In this document: positions 35,224 to 44,428 of the stretch, piece by piece | How the letters are laid out: each line of letters begins with the position of its first letter | How positions within the stretch are numbered: position 1 is the stretch's first letter | From: Pseudomonas japonica | GTDB taxonomy: Bacteria > Pseudomonadota > Gammaproteobacteria > Pseudomonadales > Pseudomonadaceae | Assembly (NCBI RefSeq): GCF_013522925.1 | Contig: NZ_JAAMQU010000007.1 | Span: forward strand, 62,001 to 126,000 | Length of the DNA: 64,000 nucleotides | Direction of reading: 5' to 3' | Position numbers and translations under genes: made by a program | The notes under the pieces: generated by a model | The model's database searches: none | What the model saw: only the letters and a program-made list of their open reading frames with translations | What the model was told of the DNA's origin: nothing

Positions 35224-36195
35224 TATCAGCGCCTGGTTCACTGCGTCGATCAGCCGCGCCATGTGTGCTTCGCCATACCGCTGATCGATCGGCAAGGGCA
35301 ACATGCATTCAGCCCACTGCCTGGCCACCTCGCAACTCCCGCCTGCTTCCAGCACATCCTTCCAGTACGTCGCGATATAAATCCGTTGCCGTGCCAGTTC
35401 AGCACGCACCCGCTCTGCTTGCGTCGCGCTTTCGAGCAGCAGCGGATAGCACATGGGTGCAAGCCCGTCGTGCAGTGCTATTTCATAGCGGTTGAGCTTT
35501 GCAAACGCCGTGTGAAGGCAGCCAAGGTTCGCCCGCCGCCGCGCCGCGATGGTTGCATAATCGACGCCTTGCAGCAGCCGGGCTGTCAGCGAAGACATGC
35601 CGCGCATACCCTCCTCCCGAATACCTCGCTCCACGTCAACATAACTGCCGTACCAAGGCTCGGGGCCGTCTTCGAGCCGGCCGAGCAATGCGCCGAAGCG
35701 ACCTTTGCTGTGGGTAGCTGCAGGCGGCTGCAGGGCAGCAGGCCCGTTGAGCAGCCAGCCACCATCGGGCACACCCATGAACTTGCGCGGCGAATACAGC
35801 GTAGGCACCCCTTTGGGAGGGCTTGCGAACAGAGCCTGGGCGTGGTCGGCAATCAGCTGCCCCGTATACCGCGGGGCCAGCTCGGCTTCGATAAAGGGGG
35901 TTTTATAGCCGAAGTAATTGACGTAGAGGAGCGCTTCGCCTGTATCCAGCGAGGGCAGCTCGGTAGGCTGCAGCCGGTTATCGAGGGAATATCGCCGCAG
36001 TTCGACGCCGCTGCGCTGCGCGGCCTCGACCATGGTGCCGCAGGTGTACCAGGGGAGATAAAGGCGCCGGGTGCCGCTTTGTAGCAGTAGCGCCTCGAAG
36101 GCATAACGCGCGCTGTTGTACCCCAGCGCCACGGGGTACAACGCTTCGCCAGAGGGAACCTCCAGCTCGAAATAACCACCGATGGCATCGCTCAT
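35221..36195 (-). CDS. DegT/DnrJ/EryC1-like PLP-dependent protein, orphan
   Basis: A 324-residue protein with the fold-type I aminotransferase pattern of sugar aminotransferases. The expected cofactor aspartate is D117 (LIADHAQALF) and the Schiff-base lysine K138 in SPRKFMGVPDGG, close to the DegT motif. The N-terminal PVALGYNSARYAF (nucleotide-sugar side) and LYLPWYTCGTMVEA resemble the LPS-type enzymes, but the protein is shorter than the usual 370-400 residues and no sugar or O-antigen genes are near. A GGGAGGGA ribosome site precedes ATG 36195. It may make an unknown amino sugar or amine, or be an inherited fragment of a larger locus. Confidence 0.7.
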   Translation of the reverse strand: MSDAIGGYFELEVPSGEALYPVALGYNSARYAFEALLLQSGTRRLYLPWYTCGTMVEAAQRSGVELRRYSLDNRLQPTELPSLDTGEALLYVNYFGYKTPFIEAELAPRYTGQLIADHAQALFASPPKGVPTLYSPRKFMGVPDGGWLLNGPAALQPPAATHSKGRFGALLGRLEDGPEPWYGSYVDVERGIREEGMRGMSSLTARLLQGVDYATIAARRRANLGCLHTAFAKLNRYEIALHDGLAPMCYPLLLESATQAERVRAELARQRIYIATYWKDVLEAGGSCEVARQWAECMLPLPIDQRYGEAHMARLIDAVNQALI

Positions 36196-36263
36196 GATCC
36201 CTCCCTGGGCCCGACGGTTGCCGGTTCGCTGTAGCAGCGTAGCACTCGCCTTCGCCCAAGGGT

Positions 36264-36288
36264 AAGGCCTTGCAGTAAACAAGGCCTT
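36264..36288 (-). terminator. Hairpin beyond brnQ or ahead of the DegT-like gene
   Basis: AAGGCCTTG (36264-36272) pairs with CAAGGCCTT (36280-36288). It lies ten bases beyond the brnQ stop and could end that transcript, but no T-run follows on the minus strand, so the role as terminator is not certain. Confidence 0.45.
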
Positions 36289-36298
36289 GTAAGGGGGG

Positions 36299-37615
36299 CT
36301 AGCCCTGGGCGCGTTCGGCGCGGCCGGCAAGCACCCGATCACACACCACCGCGATGGCCAGGGTAGCGACGGACGGGATCAACCACGCCAGGTTCTGCTG
36401 GCTCAGCGGAAGGTTTGCCAATGCCGCCGGCAGGTGTTCCGCCCATGGCGTAGCCTTGAACGCATCGATGCCGCCAAACAGCAGCGAGACAACCGCCACG
36501 GGCGCAACCACGCCCATGGGAGAGCGCCAGAGGTTTTGCACGAAACTCAGCGCTACCAGCACGATGCAGGGCGGATAGATTGCCGTGAGGATCGGAATGG
36601 ATACCGCGATCAGCCGGGTGAGCCCAAGATTGGAAACCAGCAACGAGAACGCCGCCAGCAGCAGTACCAGGGTGCGATAGGACAGCGGCAGCAAGCCGCT
36701 GAAATATTCGGCGCAGGCGCAGGTAAGGCCAACCGCGGTGACGAGGCAGGCCAGCGATATCAGCACTGCCAGGAACATGCTGCCCAGGTCACCAAAGGTA
36801 TGTTGCACGTAGGCATGCAGCACTTCAGCGCCGTTGGCCGCGCCAGTGGCAATGATGTGGCTTCCCGAACCCAGGCGGAACAGGCTCAGATAAACGAGCA
36901 CCAGACCTATGCCGGCAATCAGCCCGGCGATCACGGCATAGCGAGTCACCAGGCGCGGCGACTCGATCCCACGCGAGCGAATGGCATTGACGATCACGAT
37001 GCCAAACACCAGCGCGCCAAGGGTATCCATGGTCAGGTAGCCATTGATGAACCCCAGCGAGAACGGAGCGGCCTGATACTCGGCGGTGGCTTCCCCAACC
37101 GGGCCGGCGGGGTGCAGGAAGGCCACGGTCCCCAGCGCGGCGAGCGCCAGGATCTTGAGCGGAGCGAGGAAACGACCCACCGTGTCCAACAGGCGGCCCG
37201 GGTACAGCGATACCAGCGCGACCACGCTGAAATACACCACACTGTAGATAAGCAGCGGCAACGGCCCATCACCGGTGAGCGGCGCCAGGCCTACGGTGAA
37301 GGATACGGTAGCGGTACGCGGGGTAGCGAACAACGGGCCTACCGCCAGGTAGCAGACCACCGCAAGCAAAACGCCGGCAAAGCGCCCCAGAGGACTGCTG
37401 AGCGCATCGATGCTGCCACCGACCTTGGCCAGGGCCACGACGGTGAGCACAGGCAGGCCCACGGCGGTCACCAGGAAGCCAAGCGCGGCAAGCCACACAT
37501 AGGGCCCGGACTGCAAACCGACGATAGGAGGGAAAATGATATTGCCAGCGCCCACGAAGAGGGCGAATGTCATGAAACCGAGTGCCAGAATATCCTGGCC
37601 TTTAAGCACTTTCAT
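36299..37615 (-). CDS. brnQ: Branched-chain amino acid carrier BrnQ
   Basis: A sodium-coupled leucine, isoleucine and valine importer (LIV-II family). The 438-residue protein has about twelve hydrophobic helices and the family features [14 protein letters not shown] near the N-terminus and [20 protein letters not shown] in the middle. ATG 37615 ([15 protein letters not shown]) starts at the natural N-terminus; the ribosome site is weak. A 16-base palindrome lies about 210 bases upstream in the shared region with a small divergent gene. Confidence 0.93.
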   Translation of the reverse strand: MKVLKGQDILALGFMTFALFVGAGNIIFPPIVGLQSGPYVWLAALGFLVTAVGLPVLTVVALAKVGGSIDALSSPLGRFAGVLLAVVCYLAVGPLFATPRTATVSFTVGLAPLTGDGPLPLLIYSVVYFSVVALVSLYPGRLLDTVGRFLAPLKILALAALGTVAFLHPAGPVGEATAEYQAAPFSLGFINGYLTMDTLGALVFGIVIVNAIRSRGIESPRLVTRYAVIAGLIAGIGLVLVYLSLFRLGSGSHIIATGAANGAEVLHAYVQHTFGDLGSMFLAVLISLACLVTAVGLTCACAEYFSGLLPLSYRTLVLLLAAFSLLVSNLGLTRLIAVSIPILTAIYPPCIVLVALSFVQNLWRSPMGVVAPVAVVSLLFGGIDAFKATPWAEHLPAALANLPLSQQNLAWLIPSVATLAIAVVCDRVLAGRAERAQG

Positions 37616-37821
37616 TTTGCGGGACCATACTGCAGACGAACGAAGGATAGGGAGGTTTCCCGCAAGGTAGAGGGAAAGGGGGCCACCGGGTTCGGCAGAC
37701 GCTTCCAGAGGCCCTTGTGGGGCTATTGGAAGGTGGCGAAGGATAGCGAAAACACCGGGCGAATGCACCCGCCCAGGGCAGCCGCGCGACCGACGCACCG
37801 GGATTGTGCGGCGATCTGCCG

Positions 37822-37837
37822 CAGTAAATTTTTACTG
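37822..37837. promoter_or_regulatory. AT-rich palindrome CAGTAAA-TT-TTTACTG ahead of brnQ
   Basis: Perfect 7-base arms around TT, in a 296-base divergent region that otherwise shows no gene. Its position, 207 bases upstream of brnQ and 75 bases before the 71-residue gene, fits an operator for a dimeric regulator. Lrp-type control of brnQ is known in pseudomonads, but the match to an Lrp box is not established. Confidence 0.45.
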
Positions 37838-37911
37838 AATGTAAAACCTTAAGGCAAAACAAGAGTCTATGGTGTCAGACACTTGCGCCGCACCGCTCGG
37901 AGGATGTAACC

Positions 37912-38127
37912 ATGGCAGCACAGATGGTGGCCCAGTTTCACGCAAGGGACGCTGAAGGGCGCGTGTACCCTGTTCAAGCCTTCCAGAATGCCTTTCTGCC
38001 CGACGGAAGCACTGACGAAGCCTCCCCACTCACGTATCGCCTGGCCATTGGCGATCGCGTAAACCACTTGGGTGATGACCGCTTCATGCTGGTGCAGAGC
38101 GGCATCGAGATCGTCCGTATTCCTTAA
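37912..38127 (+). CDS. Small conserved-looking soluble protein (71 aa)
   Basis: I do not recognise a named family. A strong GGAGG site precedes ATG 37912 by nine bases. The sequence is soluble with short beta strands (MVAQFHARD, YRLAIGDRVNHLGDDRFMLVQSG), consistent with a small beta-barrel or SH3-like fold. It converges on dnaQ, 18 bases between stops. The strong ribosome site and coding-type composition support a real gene. Confidence 0.65.
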   Translation: MAAQMVAQFHARDAEGRVYPVQAFQNAFLPDGSTDEASPLTYRLAIGDRVNHLGDDRFMLVQSGIEIVRIP

Positions 38128-38145
38128 ATGGTGAAGAGGCCGGCT

Positions 38146-38889
38146 TCAGGCCTCTTCTACCCACAGCGCCGCACCGCCCGCCGCCTTGGCGATTCGCTCC
38201 AGGTGCGCAACGTGAGCGGCCAGCTCTGCTTCCGTGGCCATGATGATACGGCCCAGCGGCCGGTTGGCTGGTAGCCTGCGAACCTGGCTACCCTGCTCAT
38301 CTCCACCCTCCTCGGTGTCCCCGTTGCCGGCCAATGACAGGCTGGTCTGGCCGCCTGTCATTGCGAGATAAACGTCTGCGAGCAACTCGGCGTCCAGCAA
38401 CGCGCCGTGAAGCGAACGCTCGCTCAGGTCAACGCCATACCGCTTGCATAACGCGTCCAGGCTGTTGCGCTGGCCAGGGTGGCGCGCGCGCGCCAGGCCG
38501 AGCGAGTCGACGATGGTGCAGTACTGGCTCAGGTCGGCGCGATCGGCCTGGCCCAGCAGGGCGAACTCGTTGTTGAGGAAGCCGACGTCGAACGCCGCGT
38601 TGTGGATGACCAGGGTGGCGCCCCGGATGTACTCGTAGAACTCGTCCGCCACTTCGGCAAAACGGGGCTTGTCGCGCAGGAACTCGGACGTGATGCCGTG
38701 AACCCCGATTGCGCCTTCGTCGCTGTCGCGGTCCGGCTGCAGGTAAATGTGGAAGTTGTGCCCGGTCAATCGACGCCCCACCACCTCGACACAGCCGATT
38801 TCCAGCACACGGTGGCCATCGGTCACCGGCATGCCAGTGGTTTCGGTGTCGAGTACGATGATCCGCTGCGCGGTTATGGGCATGTTCAT
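38146..38889 (-). CDS. dnaQ: DNA polymerase III epsilon subunit (proofreading exonuclease)
   Basis: DnaQ supplies 3'-5' proofreading for the replicative polymerase. The 247-residue protein has the exonuclease acid pair D14 and E16 in VLDTETTG, the second motif around [14 protein letters not shown], and the third around [15 protein letters not shown] with its histidine and aspartate. The C-terminal tail after residue 190 binds the alpha subunit. Start ATG 38889 overlaps the rnhA stop by four bases, the classical rnhA-dnaQ arrangement, here in the same orientation. Confidence 0.96.
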   Translation of the reverse strand: MNMPITAQRIIVLDTETTGMPVTDGHRVLEIGCVEVVGRRLTGHNFHIYLQPDRDSDEGAIGVHGITSEFLRDKPRFAEVADEFYEYIRGATLVIHNAAFDVGFLNNEFALLGQADRADLSQYCTIVDSLGLARARHPGQRNSLDALCKRYGVDLSERSLHGALLDAELLADVYLAMTGGQTSLSLAGNGDTEEGGDEQGSQVRRLPANRPLGRIIMATEAELAAHVAHLERIAKAAGGAALWVEEA

Positions 38890-39356
38890 GGCGCGACCCC
38901 CTGCTGGCCCTGCCGCAGCCTGCGTACATCGTCAACGCCACGATTGGCCAGGTCGTCTGCCCGCTCGTTGCCATGATGGCCGTTATGCCCGCGCACCCAC
39001 TGCCATGTGACCTGGTGGCGAGCCACCTGCGCGTCCAGCTCCTGCCAGAGGTCGGCATTCTTCACCGGCTCGCGGGCAGCGGTTTTCCAGCCGCGTTTCT
39101 TCCAGTTGGGCATCCATTGCTGAATGCCCTTCATCACGTATTCGGAGTCGGTTACCAGGTTGACCTGGCACGGCCGCTTGAGCTCTTCGAGCGCGCGAAT
39201 GGCGGCGGTGAGCTCCATCCGGTTGTTGGTGGTGGAGGTTTCACCGCCCCACAGCTCTTTCTCCACACCCTTGAAGACGAGCAACGCACCCCAGCCACCC
39301 GGGCCGGGATTGCCCTTGCAGGCCCCATCGGTGTAAACCTCGACAATATCGCTCAT
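38886..39356 (-). CDS. rnhA: Ribonuclease HI
   Basis: RNase HI removes the RNA strand of RNA-DNA hybrids, including Okazaki primers and R-loops. The catalytic residues D10 ([12 protein letters not shown]), E48 (NNRMELTA) and D70 (LVTDSEYV) are at the same numbers as in E. coli, and the final aspartate lies in GNERADDLA. Length 156. It is followed by dnaQ with a four-base overlap and preceded by the methyltransferase gene. Confidence 0.97.
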   Translation of the reverse strand: MSDIVEVYTDGACKGNPGPGGWGALLVFKGVEKELWGGETSTTNNRMELTAAIRALEELKRPCQVNLVTDSEYVMKGIQQWMPNWKKRGWKTAAREPVKNADLWQELDAQVARHQVTWQWVRGHNGHHGNERADDLANRGVDDVRRLRQGQQGVAP

Positions 39357-39386
39357 TGATCGACCTGTACCGAAAACTTGAACCGC

Positions 39387-40145
39387 TCACTGCCCGCCAT
39401 CGCGCCGGTTGAGTTTGGCCAGCGGCAGGGGGAGCAACTTGCCCATGGGCTCTCTTCGTGCCTGGCGCAGCGGGCGCAAGCCAACTACCAGCTTGCGCGC
39501 CACCAACACATAGAAGCCGCCGCCAGCGCTTTGCCAGCGCCCGGCGACCCGCTCCCAACCGGCCATGCGCGCCTGCCAGGCAGGCGAGGCAAGCGGCGGA
39601 CAATAGCATCCGAAGCGTTTTTTCTCCAGCGCGAAGCCCAGCAGGTTCAGCCAATCCCCTACCCTGGAAGCGGAAATACAGCGGGCCTTGCGCAGCGCCC
39701 CTTTGGCGAACAGGTGCCTGGCGCCCCAGGGGCTCCAAGGGTTGATGCCCACGATCACCAGGTGACCACCGGGGCGCACCGCCCGTGCCGCTTCGCGAAG
39801 CAGCCCGTGGGGCGAGAGGGAAAAATCCAGCCCATGCTGCAACACCACGAGATCGGCCGCATGCTCGCCCAGTGGCCAGGCCTGCTCCTCGCAGGCAATG
39901 TGCACCCCCGGCCAGGGCGCGCCCAGCCGAACGTGGTTCTGTATACGGGCAGCGACGGGCGGCGCGTCAGCGTGCGGGCCATAGTGAACCAGGTAGCCAC
40001 CGAAGAACTTGCCCAGCTCGGCGCTGAGCACGGCGTGCTCCTCACGCAACAACAGCTGGCCCAGCGGGCCCTCGAACCACTCCCTGGCCTGGCCGATAAG
40101 CTCGACCCATTGCTGATCCGCCTGCGCGAATGGCTTGTCTGTCAT
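39387..40145 (-). CDS. SAM-dependent methyltransferase upstream of rnhA
   Basis: A 252-residue class I methyltransferase-like protein. The central strands are visible as [12 protein letters not shown] (post-motif II) and [16 protein letters not shown] (post-motif III), but the glycine-rich SAM loop is not a textbook match, so substrate and even cofactor use are inferred. The same gene lies between rnhA and gloB in P. aeruginosa (PA1814 by memory). It diverges from gloB over 77 bases, and is the first gene of a transcript with rnhA and dnaQ. Confidence 0.82.
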   Translation of the reverse strand: MTDKPFAQADQQWVELIGQAREWFEGPLGQLLLREEHAVLSAELGKFFGGYLVHYGPHADAPPVAARIQNHVRLGAPWPGVHIACEEQAWPLGEHAADLVVLQHGLDFSLSPHGLLREAARAVRPGGHLVIVGINPWSPWGARHLFAKGALRKARCISASRVGDWLNLLGFALEKKRFGCYCPPLASPAWQARMAGWERVAGRWQSAGGGFYVLVARKLVVGLRPLRQARREPMGKLLPLPLAKLNRRDGGQ

Positions 40146-40222
40146 TGCCGCTCCCTCCGGGTTCTCGCCGGGATCGTCCAGGCCTACTATGCAACCTATC
40201 TCAAAGCGTAGCGAATCCCGCC

Positions 40223-41002
40223 ATGATACAGATCACAGCTCTCTCCGCGTTCTCCGATAACTACATCTGGCTGTTGCAGGATGATACAAGCCGTCGCTGC
40301 GCGGTCGTGGACCCGGGCGACGCCGGGCCCGTGGAACGCTGGCTGGACGCCCATCCAGCCTGGACCCTCAGCGACATCCTGGTCACTCACCACCACCATG
40401 ATCATACCGGCGGCGTTGCCGCACTCAAGGCCCGCACAGGCGCCCGGGTGGCGGGCCCCGCCAGGGAAACCATCCCGGCCCTGGATCTGGCGCTCGAAGA
40501 TAACGCGGAATTGCGCGTGCTGGGCCTCACACTGCACGTGGTCGACGTGCCAGGGCATACCGCCGGGCACATTGCGTTCGTTCACCGAAGCGCCGAGCAA
40601 CCGTTCGTGCTGTCCGGCGATACACTGTTTGCCGGCGGATGCGGGCGGCTGTTCGAGGGCACCGCGCAGCAGATGCATGTTTCGCTCGGTCGCCTGGCGG
40701 CACTTCCAGACGACACTCTGGTGTACTGCGCTCACGAATACACGTTGAGCAATCTGCGCTTTGCCCGGGAAGTAGAGCCAGCCAACGTTGCGCTCGCCGA
40801 GCGGTTTGCTCAAGTGCAGGCACTGCGCGAGCGAAACGAGATCACGCTGCCCAGCAGCATCGGCCTGGAAAAGGCCACGAACCCGTTTTTGCGCGCTGGC
40901 GAAACATCCGTTAAAGAAAAAATGGACCAGCGGGCGGGCGCTCCGCTTCCCAGCGAAGCCGCGGTTTTCGCGGCAATCAGGGCCTGGAAGGATACGTTCT
41001 GA
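40223..41002 (+). CDS. gloB: Hydroxyacylglutathione hydrolase (glyoxalase II)
   Basis: GloB hydrolyses S-lactoylglutathione to lactate and glutathione in methylglyoxal detoxification. The metallo-beta-lactamase metal motif [10 protein letters not shown] lies at residues 55-64, with further ligands in [19 protein letters not shown] and YCAHEYT. ATG 40223 gives 259 residues, the normal length; an upstream start would precede the usual [10 protein letters not shown]. The C-terminal helical domain, which binds glutathione, is complete. Confidence 0.95.
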   Translation: MIQITALSAFSDNYIWLLQDDTSRRCAVVDPGDAGPVERWLDAHPAWTLSDILVTHHHHDHTGGVAALKARTGARVAGPARETIPALDLALEDNAELRVLGLTLHVVDVPGHTAGHIAFVHRSAEQPFVLSGDTLFAGGCGRLFEGTAQQMHVSLGRLAALPDDTLVYCAHEYTLSNLRFAREVEPANVALAERFAQVQALRERNEITLPSSIGLEKATNPFLRAGETSVKEKMDQRAGAPLPSEAAVFAAIRAWKDTF

Positions 41003-41036
41003 GCAGGATCGCGGGAGGTGACTGAAGGATGAAAGG

Positions 41037-41065
41037 TTGACCGCCCCACCCCCCCTTTCTAGAAT
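41037..41065 (+). promoter_or_regulatory. Sigma-70 promoter of mltD
   Basis: TTGACC (41037-41042), 17-base spacer, TAGAAT (41060-41065), followed by CGCCGCACATTTTT. The ATG of mltD is 36 bases downstream of the -10 box. The initially transcribed sequence closely matches that of folD. Confidence 0.75.
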
Positions 41066-41100
41066 CGCCGCACATTTTTGCCCGGATAACATCGCCGCCA

Positions 41101-42516
41101 ATGTCTCCCACCACTCCCCGTACGTCATCCTCCCGCGCCTTTACCCGGCTTGGTCAGGCCATTGCCCTGGCCCTGTCCGCCGCGTTGGTGGGCTGCCAGA
41201 GCGCGGCGCACGTGGAGGAAGCCCCGGCACCCGCGCCCTCGGCCTCGCTGGCCAAACGGGTCAAGCCCAGGCCGGTGTTCCAGGTGGAGCGAAACAAGCA
41301 GCAGCCGCCGCAGGACCTCTGGGCACGCATGCGCGAAGGGTTCCAGATGCAGGACGGCATCGATGTAAACCCACGGGTCGAGCAGCAGCGGTTATGGTTC
41401 GTCAGCAATCCGGAATTCCTCCTTACCTCCGCTGACCGCGGCAGCCTGTACCTGCACTACATCATCGAGCGGCTTGAAGAGCGCAACATGCCGCTGGAGC
41501 TCGCGCTGCTGCCGGTCATCGAAAGCGCCTACAACCCCATGGCGCTTTCGCGGGCCAACGCGGTAGGGCTGTGGCAGTTTATCCCGTCCACGGGGCGATA
41601 TTTCAACCTGCGCCAGACCAACCTCTATGATGGCCGGCGTGACGTAACCGCGTCCACCAACGCGGCGCTGGATTACCTGAGCAAACTGCACGACATGTTC
41701 AACGGCGACTGGCTGCTGGCGCTGGCCGCCTACAATGCCGGTGAAGGCACGGTCAGCCGGGCGATCGAGCGCAACGAGAAGCTTGGCCTGCCCACGGACT
41801 ACTGGAACCTGCCGTTGCCACAGGAAACCCGGGACTACGTACCCAAGCTGCTGGCGCTTTCCGAAGTGGTGTCATCGCCCCAGGCGTACGGGATAGATCT
41901 GGAGCCCATCGCCAACCAGCCCTACTTCAAGGTGGTGGAAATCAACCAACGGCTTGATCTGGCCCGCGTGGCTGCCCTTGCCGACATCGACGAAGACGAG
42001 CTGTATCAGCTCAACCCCGCTTTCAAGAAACGCATGACGCTGGACCGGCCACAACACCTGCTGGTACCTACCGCCAAGGCCCAGCTGCTGGCCGACAGCC
42101 TGTCGTCGATGAAGCCCGAGGAATTGCTGACCCTGCGCCCGCGCGAGCAAGTGTTCGAGCAAGTTGCCAGCGCTACCCCGTCGCCACGCCGGGATTACCG
42201 GGTGCGTTCGGGCGACAACCTCTCGTCCATCGCCAAGGCGAACAAGGTCAGCGTGAGCGACCTGCAGCGCTGGAACAAGCTCACCGGCAAGCGCCTCAAG
42301 GCTGGCCAGATGCTGGTCATGCAGGGTGGCGCCAAGGCAGCCAGCCCAGCCGCCAGCGACAAGCGCAGCACCCGCTACACCGTCCGCAAGGGCGACTCCT
42401 ACGCGCTGGTGGCCAAGCGGTTCAAGGTTCAACCGCAGCACCTCAAGCGCTGGAACCCACGCCTGGGCAAGGCGCTGCGCCCTGGCCAAACGCTTACCGT
42501 CTACATCGATCGCTGA
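41101..42516 (+). CDS. mltD: Membrane-bound lytic transglycosylase D
   Basis: MltD cuts glycan strands in the periplasm and is anchored to the outer membrane as a lipoprotein. Lipobox LVGC with C32; catalytic domain with E141 in LLPVIESAYNP, then AVGLWQFIPSTGRYF and AAYNAGEGTVSRA. Two LysM repeats follow at about residues 363-407 (RVRSGDNLSSIAK) and 426-468 (TVRKGDSYALVAK), which bind peptidoglycan. Length 471. It lies upstream of the Npp importer genes in the same direction with 82 bases between. Confidence 0.95.
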   Translation: MSPTTPRTSSSRAFTRLGQAIALALSAALVGCQSAAHVEEAPAPAPSASLAKRVKPRPVFQVERNKQQPPQDLWARMREGFQMQDGIDVNPRVEQQRLWFVSNPEFLLTSADRGSLYLHYIIERLEERNMPLELALLPVIESAYNPMALSRANAVGLWQFIPSTGRYFNLRQTNLYDGRRDVTASTNAALDYLSKLHDMFNGDWLLALAAYNAGEGTVSRAIERNEKLGLPTDYWNLPLPQETRDYVPKLLALSEVVSSPQAYGIDLEPIANQPYFKVVEINQRLDLARVAALADIDEDELYQLNPAFKKRMTLDRPQHLLVPTAKAQLLADSLSSMKPEELLTLRPREQVFEQVASATPSPRRDYRVRSGDNLSSIAKANKVSVSDLQRWNKLTGKRLKAGQMLVMQGGAKAASPAASDKRSTRYTVRKGDSYALVAKRFKVQPQHLKRWNPRLGKALRPGQTLTVYIDR

Positions 42517-42598
42517 GTTCCAGCCTCGGCCGGTTACCTGTCGAGGCCGCATCGAGTCTGTTAATGTACGCGCCTGGCCACTTCAAAGCTGTGACCTG

Positions 42599-44428
42599 AT
42601 GCGCGTTCTCCCCCTTCTTCTGTTTGGCCTGGCGTTCGCTGGCCCGGCCATGGCTACGCGAATCGAAAGCCATGGCTATGCACAATTCGGCACGCTCAAA
42701 TACCCTGCCAGCTTTACCCACTTCGACTGGGCGAACCCGGCCGCACTCAAGGGCGGGACGCTGCGGATCATGGCTGCGGGCACCTTCGATACCCTCAACC
42801 CTTATACCTTCAAGGGCACCAGCCCAGCCTCCACCGCCAACTTCCTGCAGTATGGGGTGAGCGAGCTGAGCGAGCCATTGATGGTAGGCACCGGGCAATA
42901 CGACCCCTCCGGGGATGAACCCACCTCCAGTTATGGGCTGATCGCCCGCTCGGTGGAATACGCCGACGACCGCAGCTGGGTGGTGTTCAACCTGCGACCA
43001 GAAGCGCGCTTCAGCGATGGCCAGCCCATTACCGCAGCCGACGTCGCGTTCTCGTATCGCACCCTGCTCAAGCAAGGCCACCCGCAATACCGCATCAGCC
43101 TCCAGGAAGTACAGCGGGTAGACCAACTGGGCCCTCATCGGGTGCGTTTCGTGTTCAAGCGCAGCGGGAACCCTTTACTGATCCTTCGCCTGGGAGAAAT
43201 GCCGGTACTGGCGCGGCACTACTGGCAAAGCCGAGACTTCCAGGCCACCACCTTCGAGCCGCCGGTGACGAGCGGCCCTTACCGCATCACCGAAGTTGTG
43301 CCCGGGCGCCGCCTGGTATTCGAGCGGATGCGCCGGTGGTGGGGCAAAGACCTCCCGGTGAACCGCGGCAAGTACAATTTCGACCGTGTCGAGGTGGAGT
43401 TCTACCGAGACAGCAACGTGGCGTTCGAAGCGTTCAAGGCGGGCGAATTCGATATCTACATCGAGCACCAGGCCAAGAACTGGGCCACCGGGTATGACAT
43501 TCCTGCGGTAGCGAGTGGCGACATCATCAAGCAGGAAATACGCCATCGTATCCCCACTCAGACCCAAGGGCTGTTCATCAATACCCGGCGCGCACGGTTC
43601 AGCGACGTGCGGGTTCGCCAGGCCCTGGGCACGTTGTTCGACTTCGAGTGGACCAACCGGGCGCTGTTCAGCGGCGCCTACCAGCGGGCGGCCAGTTATT
43701 TCCCCAACAGTGAATTCACCGCGAGCGGCCTGCCCACCGGGCAGGAGTGGTTATTGCTGACCCCTTGGCGAGAGCGCTTGCCGGCGCGCCTGTTCACCGA
43801 GCCCTTCGAGGTGCCGCGTACCGACGGCAATGGTATTCCAAGAGATACCCTGCGCAATGCCATGGCCCTGCTGGCCGAGGCGGGCTGGAGTTATCGCGAC
43901 GGCCAGCTGAGAAACCGCGCCGGCCAACCATTGCAGCTCGAGCTGTTGCTGGTGAACCCGGCGCTGGAGCGCATCCTCGAGCCCTACGTGGAAAACCTTG
44001 CCCGCGTGGGCATCGAAGCACGGCTGCGCACGGTCGACCGCGCGCAATACAAACAGCGGCTGGACCAGTTCGACTTCGACATGATCCTGATGACGCTTCC
44101 ACAAACGCTAAGCCCGGGCCTGGAACAATGGCAGTACTTCCATTCCAGCCAGGTGGCCATCAAAGGCAGCAAGAATTACGCCGGTGTCGGCGACCCGGTG
44201 GTGGACCGGCTGCTTGACCAGTTGCTGGCGGCCCATAGCCGCGAGCAGCAGGTAGCCGCCGCCCGGGCACTGGACCGGGTACTGCTATGGCAGCATTACA
44301 TGGTGCCCAACTGGTACCTGGACTATCACCGCCTCGCCTACCGCAACCGCTTCGAGCACCTCCCTACTCCGCCCTACGCCTTGGCGTTGAACACCTGGTG
44401 GCTCAAGCCTCTGGAGAACGACCGATGA
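42599..44428 (+). CDS. nppA1: Peptide ABC importer, periplasmic binding protein NppA1 (YejA-like)
   Basis: Extracellular solute-binding protein family 5, 609 residues. Residues 1-20 form a signal peptide (RVLPLLLFGLAFAGPAMA). The mature protein has the family segments FTHFDWANPAALKGGTLR, FNLRPEARFSDGQPITAADVAFSY and QHYMVPNWYLDYHRLAYRNR near the end. The tandem-SBP, two-permease, fused-ATPase layout is that of P. aeruginosa nppA1A2BCD (PA1811-PA1807), which takes up peptidyl-nucleoside antibiotics such as pacidamycin and microcin C-type compounds. Its stop overlaps the next start (ATGA). Confidence 0.88.
   Translation: MRVLPLLLFGLAFAGPAMATRIESHGYAQFGTLKYPASFTHFDWANPAALKGGTLRIMAAGTFDTLNPYTFKGTSPASTANFLQYGVSELSEPLMVGTGQYDPSGDEPTSSYGLIARSVEYADDRSWVVFNLRPEARFSDGQPITAADVAFSYRTLLKQGHPQYRISLQEVQRVDQLGPHRVRFVFKRSGNPLLILRLGEMPVLARHYWQSRDFQATTFEPPVTSGPYRITEVVPGRRLVFERMRRWWGKDLPVNRGKYNFDRVEVEFYRDSNVAFEAFKAGEFDIYIEHQAKNWATGYDIPAVASGDIIKQEIRHRIPTQTQGLFINTRRARFSDVRVRQALGTLFDFEWTNRALFSGAYQRAASYFPNSEFTASGLPTGQEWLLLTPWRERLPARLFTEPFEVPRTDGNGIPRDTLRNAMALLAEAGWSYRDGQLRNRAGQPLQLELLLVNPALERILEPYVENLARVGIEARLRTVDRAQYKQRLDQFDFDMILMTLPQTLSPGLEQWQYFHSSQVAIKGSKNYAGVGDPVVDRLLDQLLAAHSREQQVAAARALDRVLLWQHYMVPNWYLDYHRLAYRNRFEHLPTPPYALALNTWWLKPLENDR

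Noticed and set aside
36434-37852. Open frame antisense to brnQ (about 470 codons)
   Set aside because: The translation is dominated by Q, R, G and H, typical of an antisense shadow.
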